Below the pieces are notes generated by a model, which searched no databases, was not told where the DNA came from, and was given only the letters and a program-made list of their open reading frames with translations. DNA of 64,000 bases from Pseudomonas bohemica. GTDB lineage: Bacteria; Pseudomonadota; Gammaproteobacteria; Pseudomonadales; Pseudomonadaceae. Where the stretch lies: contig NZ_NKHL01000109.1 in NCBI RefSeq assembly GCF_002934685.1, positions 69,655 to 133,654 on the forward strand. Reading direction: 5' to 3'. This document shows, in pieces, positions 9,074 through 18,864 of this stretch. Position 1 is the stretch's first letter. Each line of letters begins with the position of its first letter. The translations under genes and the position numbers were made by a program.

Positions 9074-9089
9074 ATATAGATGACTATAT
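9074..9089. promoter_or_regulatory. candidate operator of the GntR/UTRA regulator
   Basis: ATATAG-ATGA-CTATAT is a perfect 6-bp inverted repeat 23 bases before the regulator's start. HutC-type GntR proteins bind TATA-centred palindromes and commonly repress themselves, so this is a likely autoregulatory site. The -10 region probably overlaps it. Confidence 0.45.
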
Positions 9090-9112
9090 AAATACACCTG
9101 CGAAGCGCCGCC

Positions 9113-9844
9113 ATGAACCGTCTGTCCAGTGATGTTCGCCTGCCGCTTTACCAACGCTTGCGTGACCAATTGGCTGAGCAGATCGCCAATAACCGCTGGC
9201 GTCCGGGTGAAGCCATTCCCACCGAAGCCGCCTTGTCCAGTGAGTACTGCCTATCCACCGGCACTGTGCGCAAGGCCATCGACATGTTGGTCAACGAGAA
9301 CATTCTCGAGCGCCAGCAGGGGCGCGGCACATTCATTCGCCGTCCACAGTTTCAGTCTTCGTTGTTCCGTTTTTTCCGCTTCCAGAGTATTTCGGGCGAA
9401 CGTCAGGTGCCCGAGAGCCGCATCCTGTCCATCGAACCGGTGAGCGCGCCATCCGCTGTTTCCCAGGCGCTGGGTCTGCCGCTGGATGCCCCGGTGATTC
9501 GTCTGATCCGTTTGCGTCTGCTCGATGCCCAGCCGGTACTCGCCGAAGAAATCTGGCTGCCGCAGGTGCAATTCCAGACGCTGCTGGAAACCGATCTCAG
9601 CCGCCATGGCCCGTTGCTCTATCCGATTTACGAACAGCTGTGCGGTCAGGTCGTCGCCTATGCCGAAGAGACGCTCACGGCCGAAGCGGTCAGCGACGTG
9701 CACGGCCGTCTGTTGCAGGTTCCACCGGGCAGCCCGGTGGTGGTGATCGAGCGTCTGGCGCGCAATTACGCAGGTCAACCGTTGGAATGGCGACGCTCGC
9801 GCGGGCATGCGAGCCATTTCCGCTACAGCGTCGACATCCGATAA
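9113..9844 (+). CDS. GntR-family regulator, HutC/UTRA type
   Basis: A 243-residue transcription factor. Residues about 12-80 form a GntR winged helix (L-P-L-Y-Q-R-L-R-D-Q-L, P-G-E-A-I-P-T-E, T-G-T-V-R-K-A-I, Q-Q-G-R-G-T-F-I). Residues about 100-240 form the UTRA ligand domain, ending in Y-A-G-Q-P-L-E-W-R-R-S-R-G-H-A-S-H-F-R-Y. It lies upstream of, and in line with, an MFS transporter and an amidohydrolase that it probably controls. The ligand is unknown. Confidence 0.88.
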   Translation: MNRLSSDVRLPLYQRLRDQLAEQIANNRWRPGEAIPTEAALSSEYCLSTGTVRKAIDMLVNENILERQQGRGTFIRRPQFQSSLFRFFRFQSISGERQVPESRILSIEPVSAPSAVSQALGLPLDAPVIRLIRLRLLDAQPVLAEEIWLPQVQFQTLLETDLSRHGPLLYPIYEQLCGQVVAYAEETLTAEAVSDVHGRLLQVPPGSPVVVIERLARNYAGQPLEWRRSRGHASHFRYSVDIR

Positions 9845-9856
9845 CCCCGCAACGTT

Positions 9857-9945
9857 GTAGCAGGGCGCTTGCCTGCGATGGCGCGGTGTCAGTCGACATA
9901 TTCGTCGCAGAACCGCCTCAATCGCAGGCAAGTGCGCTCCTGCAG
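9857..9945. repeat. REP doublet between regulator and transporter
   Basis: GTAGCAGGGCGCTTGCCTGCGA at the left faces ATCGCAGGCAAGTGCGCTCC at the right in inverted orientation, with about 42 bases between. It occupies most of the 175-base gap before the MFS gene. Confidence 0.7.
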
Positions 9946-10019
9946 GAATTTGCAAAAAGCCTGTCATCGAGAACGGGCTCGACAATAACTGCCGCTTCAC
10001 CTACATAAGGACAAGAACC

Positions 10020-11309
10020 ATGTTCAACTGGTATCGCCAAGTCACTCCTCGGGAGCGCAAAACGTTCTGGGCCTGCTTCGGCGGATGGTCGCTGGATGCT
10101 CTTGAAGTCCAGATGTTCGGTCTGGCCATTCCGGCACTGATCGCTGCCTTCGCCTTGAGCAAGGGCGACGCGGGCCTGATCAGCGGTGTCACTCTGATCA
10201 CCTCGGCGCTGGGTGGCTGGGTCGGCGGCACGCTGTCGGACCGTTACGGTCGCGTGCGCACCCTGCAATGGATGATCCTCTGGTTCTCCTTCTTCACCTT
10301 CCTTTCCGCCTTTGTCACTGGCTTCAACACGCTGCTGGTGGTCAAGGCCCTGCAAGGCTTCGGCATCGGTGGCGAGTGGGCCGCCGGGGCAGTGCTGATG
10401 GCCGAAACCATCAACCCCAAATACCGCGGCAAGGTCATGGGCACCGTGCAAAGCGCCTGGGCCGTGGGCTGGGGTGTGGCGGTAGGGGTGTTCGCGTTGA
10501 TCTACTCGTTCGTGCCTACAGATATTGCCTGGCGCGTGATGTTCCTGGTCGGTCTGCTGCCGGCGCTGCTGATCATTTGGGTGCGGCGCAACGTCGAGGA
10601 GCCGGACAGCTTCCAGCGCCTGCAGAAAGATAACGCCATCGCGCAAAGTTTCTTCAAATCACTGGCCGGTATTTTCCGTCCCGACTTGATTCGCGTAACC
10701 CTGCTCGGCGGCCTGCTGGGCCTGGGCGCTCACGGCGGCTACCACGCGGTGATGACCTGGCTGCCGACCTTCCTCAAGACCGAACGCAACCTGTCGGTGC
10801 TCAACTCCGGTGGTTACCTTGCGGTGATCATCGTCGCCTTCTGGTGTGGCTGCGTGGCGAGTGGGTTCCTCATCGACCGCATCGGCCGTCGCATGAACAT
10901 CGTGCTGTTCGCCCTGTGCTGTGTCATCACCGTGCAGTGCTATGTGTTCCTTCCGCTGACCAACACCGAAATGCTGTTCCTGGGTTTCCCGCTGGGCTTC
11001 TTCGCCGCCGGCATTCCGGCCAGCCTCGGCGCGCTGTTCAACGAGCTGTACCCGGCTGAGGTGCGCGGGGCAGGGGTAGGCTTCTGCTACAACTTCGGCC
11101 GTGTGCTGTCCTCGGTATTCCCATTCCTGGTGGGCCACATGAGCGAGTCGATGTCGCTGGGCTCGGCCATCGGTATCGATGCCGGTATCGCCTACGGCGT
11201 CGCCGTGATCGCCGCGCTGTGTCTGCCGGAAACCCGGGGTCGTAGCCTGGAAGACAGCGCCGCCGCCGCGCAAGGTTCGGCTTCGCGCAACGAAGCCGCC
11301 AGCGCCTGA
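10020..11309 (+). CDS. MFS transporter (organic-acid symporter type)
   Basis: A 429-residue, 12-helix major facilitator protein of the inner membrane. The loop 2-3 signature is G-G-T-L-S-D-R-Y-G-R-V-R, and the first helix contains the acidic W-S-L-D-A-L-E-V segment seen in the SHS/AAHS carboxylate families. It is followed 69 bases later by an amidohydrolase, so it likely imports that enzyme's substrate, probably an organic acid. The ATG at 10020 has AAGGACA upstream. The exact substrate cannot be read from sequence. Confidence 0.85.
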   Translation: MFNWYRQVTPRERKTFWACFGGWSLDALEVQMFGLAIPALIAAFALSKGDAGLISGVTLITSALGGWVGGTLSDRYGRVRTLQWMILWFSFFTFLSAFVTGFNTLLVVKALQGFGIGGEWAAGAVLMAETINPKYRGKVMGTVQSAWAVGWGVAVGVFALIYSFVPTDIAWRVMFLVGLLPALLIIWVRRNVEEPDSFQRLQKDNAIAQSFFKSLAGIFRPDLIRVTLLGGLLGLGAHGGYHAVMTWLPTFLKTERNLSVLNSGGYLAVIIVAFWCGCVASGFLIDRIGRRMNIVLFALCCVITVQCYVFLPLTNTEMLFLGFPLGFFAAGIPASLGALFNELYPAEVRGAGVGFCYNFGRVLSSVFPFLVGHMSESMSLGSAIGIDAGIAYGVAVIAALCLPETRGRSLEDSAAAAQGSASRNEAASA

Positions 11310-11378
11310 TGTTCTTTCCTGTGCGGTGCCCGGGCCTCAAAGCCGGGCGTCGCGCATTTCCTTCGATAGATGAGACCC

Positions 11379-12224
11379 ATGTCCGATACCTTCCCCGCGT
11401 CGATTCTTGGCATCGACGGCCACGCACATGTATTCAGCAGGGAGCTGGATCTGACATCGGCAAGACGCTATTCGCCCGACTACGACGCCACCCTGGCGAC
11501 GTATCAACATACTCTGCAAGGCCACGGTCTGAGCCATGGCGTGCTGGTACAGCCGAGCTTTCTCGGCACTGATAACAGCTATCTGCTCGATGCACTGAGG
11601 CAGGCACCCGCCCAATTGCGCGGTGTCGTGGTGGTCGAACGCGACATCGACCGTGCGGCGCTGGACGAGATGGATCGTCTGGGCGTGGTCGGCATTCGTT
11701 TGAATCTGATGGGCAAGGCGCTGCCGGACTTTTCCGAGCCGCAGTGGAAAGTCCTGTTCGGTCATATCGCCGAGCTGGACTGGCACGTGGAGCTGCATCG
11801 CCACGTGGCGGATATTCCGGCGCTGGTCCGTGGGCTGCTGCCGTTTGGCGTGAAGATCGTGATCGATCATTTCGGCCGGCCCGACGCGCGACTGGGGCTG
11901 GATCAGCCGGGCTTTGGCGACATGCTTGAACTGGGCCTGAGCGGTCAGGTGTGGCTGAAAGTGTCGGGCATCTACCGCCTGGAAGGCACTGACCAGCAAA
12001 ACCTCGATTTCGCCGGCGCCGCGCTGCCCTTGCTGGTGCAGAGTTTCGGACCGCGGCGCCTGGTCTGGGGCAGCGACTGGCCCCATACGCAGCACGAGGA
12101 AAAGGTCAGCTACGCAACGGTGGTCGAGCAATTGCAGGCTCTCGGGTGCACGCCTCAGCAGACGCGTTCGCTGCTGATCGAAGCGCCGCAGGTATTGTTT
12201 GATTTTTCGGTGGTTGAGGCCTGA
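11379..12224 (+). CDS. TIM-barrel amidohydrolase (PDC-lactonase-like)
   Basis: A 281-residue metal-dependent hydrolase of the Amidohydro_2 type. The N-terminal H-A-H motif (I-D-G-H-A-H-V-F) follows the first strand. Later elements are E-L-H-R-H near residue 145, I-V-I-D-H-F-G-R-P near 165-173 and W-G-S-D-W-P-H near 230-236, which matches lactonases acting on 2-pyrone-4,6-dicarboxylate and related sugar lactones. An alternative ATG lies three codons upstream at 11370. With the transporter before it, a carboxylated lactone or aromatic-ring fragment is the likely substrate. Confidence 0.78.
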   Translation: MSDTFPASILGIDGHAHVFSRELDLTSARRYSPDYDATLATYQHTLQGHGLSHGVLVQPSFLGTDNSYLLDALRQAPAQLRGVVVVERDIDRAALDEMDRLGVVGIRLNLMGKALPDFSEPQWKVLFGHIAELDWHVELHRHVADIPALVRGLLPFGVKIVIDHFGRPDARLGLDQPGFGDMLELGLSGQVWLKVSGIYRLEGTDQQNLDFAGAALPLLVQSFGPRRLVWGSDWPHTQHEEKVSYATVVEQLQALGCTPQQTRSLLIEAPQVLFDFSVVEA

Positions 12225-12242
12225 CGGGTACCCACATGAACC

Positions 12243-12332
12243 TGTAGGAGCGTGCCTGCCCGCGATATCGGTATGCCTGTGACGCGTGTACCGCCCAACA
12301 CTCCGCTATCGCCGGCAAGCGCGCTGCTGCAG
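12243..12332. repeat. REP doublet between convergent units
   Basis: TGTAGGAGCGTGCCTGCCCGCGA and the inverted ATCGCCGGCAAGCGCGCTGC flank about 45 bases. It fills most of the gap between the amidohydrolase and the converging efflux operon. Confidence 0.65.
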
Positions 12333-12349
12333 TGATTTACCTCGTCGGA

Positions 12350-13771
12350 TCAACCGGATTTCCACCCCCCACCCAACGCCGCCGCCAACCCGACGCTGGC
12401 CTGCAACCGGCTGGTGTCCACCACCTGCAATCGCCGTTGCGCCTGCAACGCAGTGGTCTGGGCGGTGACCACGTCCAGGTAATTCACAGCGCCCGCTTCA
12501 TAGCTGCTGGTGGCCATGCGCTCGGCACTTTGCGCGGCGTCGACGGCGGCTTGCTGGTCTTGAGATTCCTGCTGCAAATCGCGCAGTTGGCCGAGATTGT
12601 CTTCCACCTCGCGCACGGCTTTGAGCACCTGGCTGTGGTACTGCGCGGCGGCTTCCTCGAATTCGGCCCTGGCCTGGCGTTCGTTGGCGCTGCGCCGTCC
12701 GCCGTCGAAGATCGGCAGGTTGACCAGCGGCCCCAGCGCCCAGTAACGATTGGCTGCCGCCAGCAGATTACCGTTGCCCTGAGTTTGCCCGCCGAGCAGC
12801 CCGGTCAGGCTGAAGTCGGGATACCAGGCGGCCTTTGCCACGCCGATATTGGCGTTGGCGGCGAACACCCGACGTTCGGCTGCGGCAATGTCGGGCCGCT
12901 GTTGCAGCAGGCTGCCGGGCAGGGCTTGCGGGATGTTCGGAAGCTTCAGCGGCTCAGCGTCATGGACCAGGGCGAAGTCGCTGGGCAGCACACCCACCAG
13001 CTCGGCGATGGCGTGCTCGCTGAGGTCGCTCTGGGCTTTCACATCGTCCAGTTGCGCCTGGGCTTCGGCCAGCTGGCTCTGGGCGCGGGTCAGGTCCAGT
13101 TCCGAGGCGATCTTGCCTTCGTAGCGATCACGGGTCAGTTGCAGGGCCTCGGTGTAATCGTCCAGCGAACGCTTGAGTATCCGGGCCTGCGCGTCGAGCC
13201 CTCTGGCCTGCACATAAAGCGTTGCCAACTGGCGCTGCAGGCTCAGGCGCGCCACCGCCAGATCATCCGCCGAAGCCTGGGCCTGTGCGTCACCGGCGGC
13301 GACCTGATTGCGTATCCTGCCCCATAGATCCGGGTCGAAATTCAGGCTGAAACCGGCGGTGTCGCTGTTGTACACCGAGGGCTGGGTGTCGCCGCGCAAG
13401 GGCCTGCGATCCGATTGGCGCTGACGCAACGGGGCGACGCTGGCGTTCACCTGTGGGAACAGCCCGGCATGCAGCTGGCTGGCGTAGGCCTGCGAGGCAT
13501 CGTAATGGGCGAGGGCGGCGGCCAAATCGGGGTTGGCGTTCAGCAGTTGCAGTTGCAGGTCATTGAGTTGCTTGTCCTCAAACACCTGCCACCACTGCGC
13601 CTGCAGCTGGTCTGCCGGCTGAGCGGGGTGCCAGGGCCCAGCATCCTCTTTGTAATGCTCCGGCAGCGGGACGCTTGGCGTGTGATAGGTCGGCGCCAGC
13701 GAGCAACCCTGCAGCGTCAGGGCGCCGGCCATAACCAGCGCCAGGGCCAGACCTTCAAGCCTTGGGCGCAT
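12350..13771 (-). CDS. RND efflux outer-membrane lipoprotein (NodT family)
   Basis: A 473-residue TolC-like channel. The start M-R-P-R-L-E-G-L is followed by a hydrophobic signal and the lipobox L-Q-G-C, so the mature protein is lipid-anchored. Two outer-membrane efflux repeats follow, rich in A/Q/L coiled-coil segments, with A-R-L-S-L-Q-R-Q-L-A-T-L-Y typical of the periplasmic helices. The start overlaps the adaptor's end by 17 bases; an upstream in-frame ATG would remove the signal from the N-terminus. It is the last gene of a three-gene efflux operon. Confidence 0.88.
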   Translation of the reverse strand: MRPRLEGLALALVMAGALTLQGCSLAPTYHTPSVPLPEHYKEDAGPWHPAQPADQLQAQWWQVFEDKQLNDLQLQLLNANPDLAAALAHYDASQAYASQLHAGLFPQVNASVAPLRQRQSDRRPLRGDTQPSVYNSDTAGFSLNFDPDLWGRIRNQVAAGDAQAQASADDLAVARLSLQRQLATLYVQARGLDAQARILKRSLDDYTEALQLTRDRYEGKIASELDLTRAQSQLAEAQAQLDDVKAQSDLSEHAIAELVGVLPSDFALVHDAEPLKLPNIPQALPGSLLQQRPDIAAAERRVFAANANIGVAKAAWYPDFSLTGLLGGQTQGNGNLLAAANRYWALGPLVNLPIFDGGRRSANERQARAEFEEAAAQYHSQVLKAVREVEDNLGQLRDLQQESQDQQAAVDAAQSAERMATSSYEAGAVNYLDVVTAQTTALQAQRRLQVVDTSRLQASVGLAAALGGGWKSG

Positions 13772-14921
13772 GCTCACCTCCGGCGTCGGCCAGTTGCACG
13801 GCATCGTTCTCGCGCAGAGCGTCGGGCGGGTTGTCGATCACTTTGTTCGAAGCTTGCAATCCTTGATCGATCACCAGCCGGTCACCCAGATCCATGGCGA
13901 TATGAATATTGCGCAGGTGCACATGACCGGCAGTGTCCATGGTCGCCACCTGCGTGCCTTTGGCGCGGAAGATGAGCGCGCTGGCCGGGATGCTCACGCC
14001 ATGGTTACCCGCTGCGACCGGCAACGTGGCATCTGCATAGTCGCCCGGGAGCAGGGCGCCGTCCGGGTTGTCGGCGACGAATTGTGCCAACAGTGTTCCA
14101 GAGCGCGGATCGACCGCCGTGGAGTCACCCATGAGCGTGGCCTTGTAGACCTGCGCGGGATGCTCGGGCACTGTCAGTTGCACCTCCATGCCGGGGTGGA
14201 TGACGCTGGCGTAGTTCTGCGGCACCGGCACGTACAGGCGCAGGCGATGGGTGTCGGCCATGCTGAACAGCGGTGTGCCGCCACCGTCGTCGGCCTTGAT
14301 CAACTGACCGATGTCGGTGTTGCGCGCGGTGATGGTCCCGCTGAACGGCGCGCGAATGATCTTGTACGCGGCAAGGTCGGTCAGGCGCTGATAATCCGCC
14401 GCGGCGGCTTGCACATCGGCCCTGGCGGCGGTGGCGGCTGAGACTTTTTCGTCCACTTCCTGCTGCGACACCGAATGCGTCGCCAGCAGATGCTGCCAGC
14501 GTTGCGCGGTGGTTTCGGCGATGCGCGCGTTGGCCTGCTGTTGGGCCAGATGCGCGCGCGTCTGCGCCAGTTGTTGATCCAGCTCCGGGCTGTCGATATG
14601 CGCAAGCACCTGCCCGGCTTGCACCTGTGTGCCGATATCGACGGTCCAGTCTTTGAGGTAACCGCTGACCCGGGCATTGATCGAGGCCTTGCTCCAGGCA
14701 TCGAGGCGGGCGGGCAACTGCAAGGTATCGCCTTGGGCGTTCTGTGACGGCGAAACCACGGTGACCACCGGCACTGACTGGCTTTCGGTCCAAGTGGCGA
14801 CGGCGTGGTCATGGCGGGTACGCGCGGCCAGACCGTTGGCGACCAGCAGCGCCGCCAGGGTCAGACCGCCGATGCCGGTGAGCATCAGGCGTTTGCGCGA
14901 AGGAGCGTTTTCAGACGACAT
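13755..14921 (-). CDS. RND efflux periplasmic adaptor (HlyD-like)
   Basis: A 388-residue membrane fusion protein. An N-terminal anchor (about residues 10-30) precedes a barrel-sandwich lipoyl half (I-N-A-R-V-S-G-Y-L-K-D-W-T-V-D-I-G-T), an alpha-hairpin (residues about 85-150) and the second lipoyl half (I-I-R-A-P-F-S-G-T-I). The start M-S-S-E-N-A-P has GGAGAAA upstream; longer in-frame starts exist at 14936 and 14954. It overlaps the pump gene by 11 bases. It links the inner-membrane pump to the outer-membrane channel. Confidence 0.88.
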   Translation of the reverse strand: MSSENAPSRKRLMLTGIGGLTLAALLVANGLAARTRHDHAVATWTESQSVPVVTVVSPSQNAQGDTLQLPARLDAWSKASINARVSGYLKDWTVDIGTQVQAGQVLAHIDSPELDQQLAQTRAHLAQQQANARIAETTAQRWQHLLATHSVSQQEVDEKVSAATAARADVQAAAADYQRLTDLAAYKIIRAPFSGTITARNTDIGQLIKADDGGGTPLFSMADTHRLRLYVPVPQNYASVIHPGMEVQLTVPEHPAQVYKATLMGDSTAVDPRSGTLLAQFVADNPDGALLPGDYADATLPVAAGNHGVSIPASALIFRAKGTQVATMDTAGHVHLRNIHIAMDLGDRLVIDQGLQASNKVIDNPPDALRENDAVQLADAGGEHAPKA

Positions 14922-17900
14922 GGCGTGTTTCTCCATCAAGAGCGCTGGTGGCATGCGGGTTTAGAGAGCGGGGTTGCGAATGGCGATGCACGAGGCTGAA
15001 AACCACCGGGACGAACAGCAGCGTGGCGGTGGTGGCGAGGATGAGCCCGCCGATAACGGCGCGGCCCAGCGGCGCGTTCTGTTCCTGGGAAATCGCCAGC
15101 GGCAGCATGCCGATGATCATCGCCAGGGCGGTCATGCACACCGGGCGGAAACGGGTGTAACCGGCTTCCAGCGCAGCGAGCAGGGCATCGCCATGTTCGG
15201 CCAGGCGCTCGCGGCAGAAGCTCACCACCAGGATCGAGTTGGCGGTGGCGACCCCCATGCACAGGATCGCCCCGGTCAGCGCCGGCACCGACAACGACGT
15301 GTCGCTGAGGAACAGCATCCAGACGATCCCGGCCAATGCCGCTGGTAATGCCGTAATAATGACAAAAGGATCGATCCACGACTGGAAGTTGACCACGATC
15401 AGCAAATAGATCAGCACCACTGCACCGAGCAGACCCAGGCTCAAACCGCTGAAGGCTTCATGCAGGGCATCGATCTGGCCATGCAGGCTGACCACCGCGC
15501 CTTTGGGACGCAGGTGAGCCGTGTCGTCGATGACCTTCTGCACGTCCTTCGCCACACCGCCGAGGTCGCGCCCTTGCACATTGGCGTACAGGTCAAGCGT
15601 CGGCTGGATGTTGTAGTGGGTGACCACGGCCGGGCTGTCGACCCGCTTGATGGTCGCCAGCCCGCCGAGGATCTGCGACTGACCATCGCTACCGGTGATC
15701 GGCAAGGCTTCAAGGGTGGGCAGGCTGTCCAGGCGGTATTGCGGAGTGGCCGCGACCACCGAATAGGACACGCCGTTCTTCGGATTCAGCCAGTACGTCG
15801 GTGCCACTTGCGAGGTTCCGGCCAGTGACGCGCCGAGGCTGGTGGTCACGTCTTTTTCGGTGATCCCCAGCTGCTTGGCACGCAGGCGATCGACGTTCAC
15901 TTGCAGCGACGGATACCCGGTGGACTGCTGGATACGCAGATCGGCGATGCCGGGAATATGCTGCAGCCGGCGTTGCAGTTCCAGCGCATAGGCGCGGTTG
16001 GCTTCGCCACTTGGCCCGGAGATTTTCAGGTCCAGCGGAGCGGGGGCGCCGAAGTTGAGGATCTGGCTGCTGATGTCCGCCGGCATGAAGGCGAACTGGC
16101 TGCCAGGGAAGCTTTGCGGCAGGGCTTCACGCAGACGTTTGACGTAGTCAGCGGTCGGCGCATGGCCCGGATTGAGCGTGACCTGAATGTCGCCATCCTG
16201 TGGGCCGATGGTGCCACTGCTGCTGTAGGCCATGTCGATGCCGCTGAGCGGGATGCCGATATTGTCGATCACCGTGTCCAGCTCCTCGGCCGGGATGATC
16301 TGGCGAATGCGTTGTTCGATGCGGTCGAAAGCAGCGGCGCTTTCTTCGATCCGCGTGCCCAGTGGCAGGCGCACGTGCATCGACAGCGCACCGGCGTCGG
16401 TGGCCGGGAAGAAATCTTCACCCAGGCTCGGCACCAGGGCGAAACTGGCCAACACGCAGGCGAGGAAGCCCAGCAAAAATGCCTTGCGGCGTTTCAGCGC
16501 CAGCCCCAGCAAACCGTGATAGACATCGCGGATTGCCGAGAAGCGCTGTTCGAAACCTTGCTGCAAGCCCAGTGCAGCGCGCAGAAACACGTTGCGCTGA
16601 CGCTCGTGCCGATCGCCTTCGTGATGGTTGATGAAGGCATCTTCCGGGTGATGACCGGGGCCGGACTCCAGCACATGGGGCTTGAGCAGAAACATCGCTA
16701 ATGTCGGCACCAGGGTGCGCGACAGCAGGAACGAGCTGCCCATGGCGAAGATCACCGCCAGGGCCATCGGCCGGAACAGATAACCGGCGATGCCTTGCAG
16801 CATGAACATCGGCACGAACACGATGCAGATGCACAGCAGCGAGACGAACGCGGGGCCGACGATCTGTCGCGCGCCGTCCATGATCGCGTCCTTGACCGCC
16901 TTGCCTTGCTCCAGGTGCCAGTTGATGTTCTCGATGGTGACCGTGGCGTCGTCCACCAGAATCCCCACCGCCAGCGCCAGCCCGCCGAGGGTCATGACGT
17001 TGAGTGTCTGGCCACTGATGGAGAGCAGGGCGATGGCCGACAACACGGCCAGCGGTATCGAGGCGGCGATGATCACGGTCGAACGCCAACTGCCGAGAAA
17101 CAGCAGAATCATCACGCTGGTCAGCAAGGCGGCGATGATGCCTTCCCGCGCCACGCTGCCGACCGATTCCTTGACGAACACCGAGGCATCACCGAGTAAC
17201 GAGGTTTTAAGCTCCGGCGGCAGCGTTTCGTTGATCAGCGGCAGCATGTTGCGGATGTCGTCGACGATCGACAGGGTCGAAATATTGCCGTTCTTCAACG
17301 CTGGCATCAGCACCGCGCGGCGGCCATCGACGCGCACGATGTTGGTCTGCGGCGGCGAGCCGTCACGCACGTGCGCCACTTGGCCGATGGTGATCAGGGC
17401 GCCGTCGATGGTCTTGATCGGCAGGTCGTTGAGCTCGTCGATGGCTTGCGGGCTGTTGTTGAGCAGCACGGTGTATTCGTCCGTGCCCATCTTCGCCGTG
17501 CCCACCGGGATGATCTGATTGCCTGTGGCCAGCGCGTTGCCAACGTCCTGAGCGGAAAGGCCTTTGGCGGCCAGCGCCTGGGGATCGAGGTCAAGGGTGA
17601 TCTGCCGCTGCTTGCCGCCCATTGGCGTCGGCATCGCCAGGCCCGGCACGGCGCTGAGCGGCAGACGAATGCTGTTCTGCACCAGGTCGCGAATCCGCGC
17701 TTCCGAGAGGCTCGGGCTGGAGAACGCCATTTGCAGGATCGGCACCGTCGAAGCGCTGTAGTTGAGGATCAGCGGCGGAGTGATACCGGCTGGCATCTGC
17801 TTGAGCACGGTTTGTGAAACTGCCGTCACCTGGGCGTTGGCGGTGCGGATGTCCACTCCCGGCTGGAAGAAGATCTTGACGATCCCCATGCCCGGCAACG

Positions 17901-18156
17901 ACTGCGATTCGATGTGCTCGATGTCATTGACCGTGGTGCTGAGCGAGCGCTCGTAGGTGTAGATCACCCGACCGGCCATCGCATCCGGAGACAGGCCAGC
18001 GTACTGCCAGACCACCGCGACCACCGGAATGCCGATGTCGGGAAACACGTCAGTGGGTGTCTTGACGGCCGCCATCGGCCCGACAATACAGATGAATATC
18101 GCCAACACGATGAACGTGTACGGCTTGAGCAATGCAGTCCTGACCAGCCCGAGCAT
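14911..18156 (-). CDS. RND efflux pump, inner-membrane subunit
   Basis: A 1081-residue RND transporter with the usual two repeats of six helices and large periplasmic loops. Transmembrane helix 4 carries the proton-relay pair in G-I-L-V-D-D-A-T-V. The N-terminus L-V-R-T-A-L-L-K-P-Y-T-F-I is standard, and GGGAGG lies before the ATG at 18156. The branch resembles pumps of the hydrophobe/amphiphile type that lack a long C-terminal extension. It heads the operon with adaptor and channel. The substrate is not predictable. No regulator lies directly upstream, but a two-component system is encoded 0.8 kb away. Confidence 0.88.
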   Translation of the reverse strand: MLGLVRTALLKPYTFIVLAIFICIVGPMAAVKTPTDVFPDIGIPVVAVVWQYAGLSPDAMAGRVIYTYERSLSTTVNDIEHIESQSLPGMGIVKIFFQPGVDIRTANAQVTAVSQTVLKQMPAGITPPLILNYSASTVPILQMAFSSPSLSEARIRDLVQNSIRLPLSAVPGLAMPTPMGGKQRQITLDLDPQALAAKGLSAQDVGNALATGNQIIPVGTAKMGTDEYTVLLNNSPQAIDELNDLPIKTIDGALITIGQVAHVRDGSPPQTNIVRVDGRRAVLMPALKNGNISTLSIVDDIRNMLPLINETLPPELKTSLLGDASVFVKESVGSVAREGIIAALLTSVMILLFLGSWRSTVIIAASIPLAVLSAIALLSISGQTLNVMTLGGLALAVGILVDDATVTIENINWHLEQGKAVKDAIMDGARQIVGPAFVSLLCICIVFVPMFMLQGIAGYLFRPMALAVIFAMGSSFLLSRTLVPTLAMFLLKPHVLESGPGHHPEDAFINHHEGDRHERQRNVFLRAALGLQQGFEQRFSAIRDVYHGLLGLALKRRKAFLLGFLACVLASFALVPSLGEDFFPATDAGALSMHVRLPLGTRIEESAAAFDRIEQRIRQIIPAEELDTVIDNIGIPLSGIDMAYSSSGTIGPQDGDIQVTLNPGHAPTADYVKRLREALPQSFPGSQFAFMPADISSQILNFGAPAPLDLKISGPSGEANRAYALELQRRLQHIPGIADLRIQQSTGYPSLQVNVDRLRAKQLGITEKDVTTSLGASLAGTSQVAPTYWLNPKNGVSYSVVAATPQYRLDSLPTLEALPITGSDGQSQILGGLATIKRVDSPAVVTHYNIQPTLDLYANVQGRDLGGVAKDVQKVIDDTAHLRPKGAVVSLHGQIDALHEAFSGLSLGLLGAVVLIYLLIVVNFQSWIDPFVIITALPAALAGIVWMLFLSDTSLSVPALTGAILCMGVATANSILVVSFCRERLAEHGDALLAALEAGYTRFRPVCMTALAMIIGMLPLAISQEQNAPLGRAVIGGLILATTATLLFVPVVFSLVHRHSQPRSLNPHATSALDGETRHVV

Positions 18157-18363
18157 GCCGGAAACCTCCCATTTCGAATCTGCGCAGTCTTGGGGCAAGT
18201 ACCTAACAGGCAGCTTTCGGCCGGATGAACAAATCGTTAGTCCGGTGCACAAGGAGCTTTCATGGGGGGTTCATTTGTTGTTCATGCGACGGGCGCGCAG
18301 CCTTCTTCCATCGAAATTCACCCTGCGCTACAGGGACTTTTTCAACTGTCGAAGGTATATGTC

Positions 18364-18774
18364 ATGAACGCAAAATCAGTGTTACTCGTGCCCATGTTGG
18401 GGCTGGTGGCGGTTCTTTCTGCCTGTGCCGGTCCGATGCCCAAGGCTGATTCGAGCAAGGCATGGATTGGTTTGCAGGAGGAGCCATCCGGGGTGTTGAT
18501 GGCAGAGGATGTGGATGGCAAGCGTCTGAATGACGGGCGTTATTTCGATGTGAAGCCGGGGGCGCACAAGCTTGATGTGGACCTGATCGTCGAGCGTGGG
18601 GGCGACGATGGCCAGATGAACTGCGAGACCGGCATCAGCTTCAGCCAGTTCAAGGCGGGCGAGCGTTACACGCTGGTCGAGTCGAGTCTGGGTGAGGAGT
18701 ATCGGCTGAAGCTCGAGGATGCTCATGGGCATCAGATTGGGCATAGCAAGGATTTCAACTGCATGCCGGGGTGA
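18364..18774 (+). CDS. small lipoprotein, function unknown
   Basis: A 136-residue protein with a signal peptide ending in the lipobox L-S-A-C (Cys near residue 20). The mature part looks like a small beta-rich domain (G-R-Y-F-D-V-K-P-G-A-H-K-L-D-V) and contains two further cysteines, in M-N-C-E-T-G and the C-terminal F-N-C-M-P-G, that could pair. The ATG at 18364 places the lipobox correctly; an upstream in-frame ATG at 18262 would not. It is divergent from the efflux operon. I do not recognise a named family. Confidence 0.72.
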   Translation: MNAKSVLLVPMLGLVAVLSACAGPMPKADSSKAWIGLQEEPSGVLMAEDVDGKRLNDGRYFDVKPGAHKLDVDLIVERGGDDGQMNCETGISFSQFKAGERYTLVESSLGEEYRLKLEDAHGHQIGHSKDFNCMPG

Positions 18775-18864
18775 TTCGATTGCGCACCCAAGTCGCGTTC
18801 TCCGGCGTCCTGCCTACCGTGCCCTGTAGCGGTCCGGCTTGCCAGCGGTGGCGTAGCTGAGATT

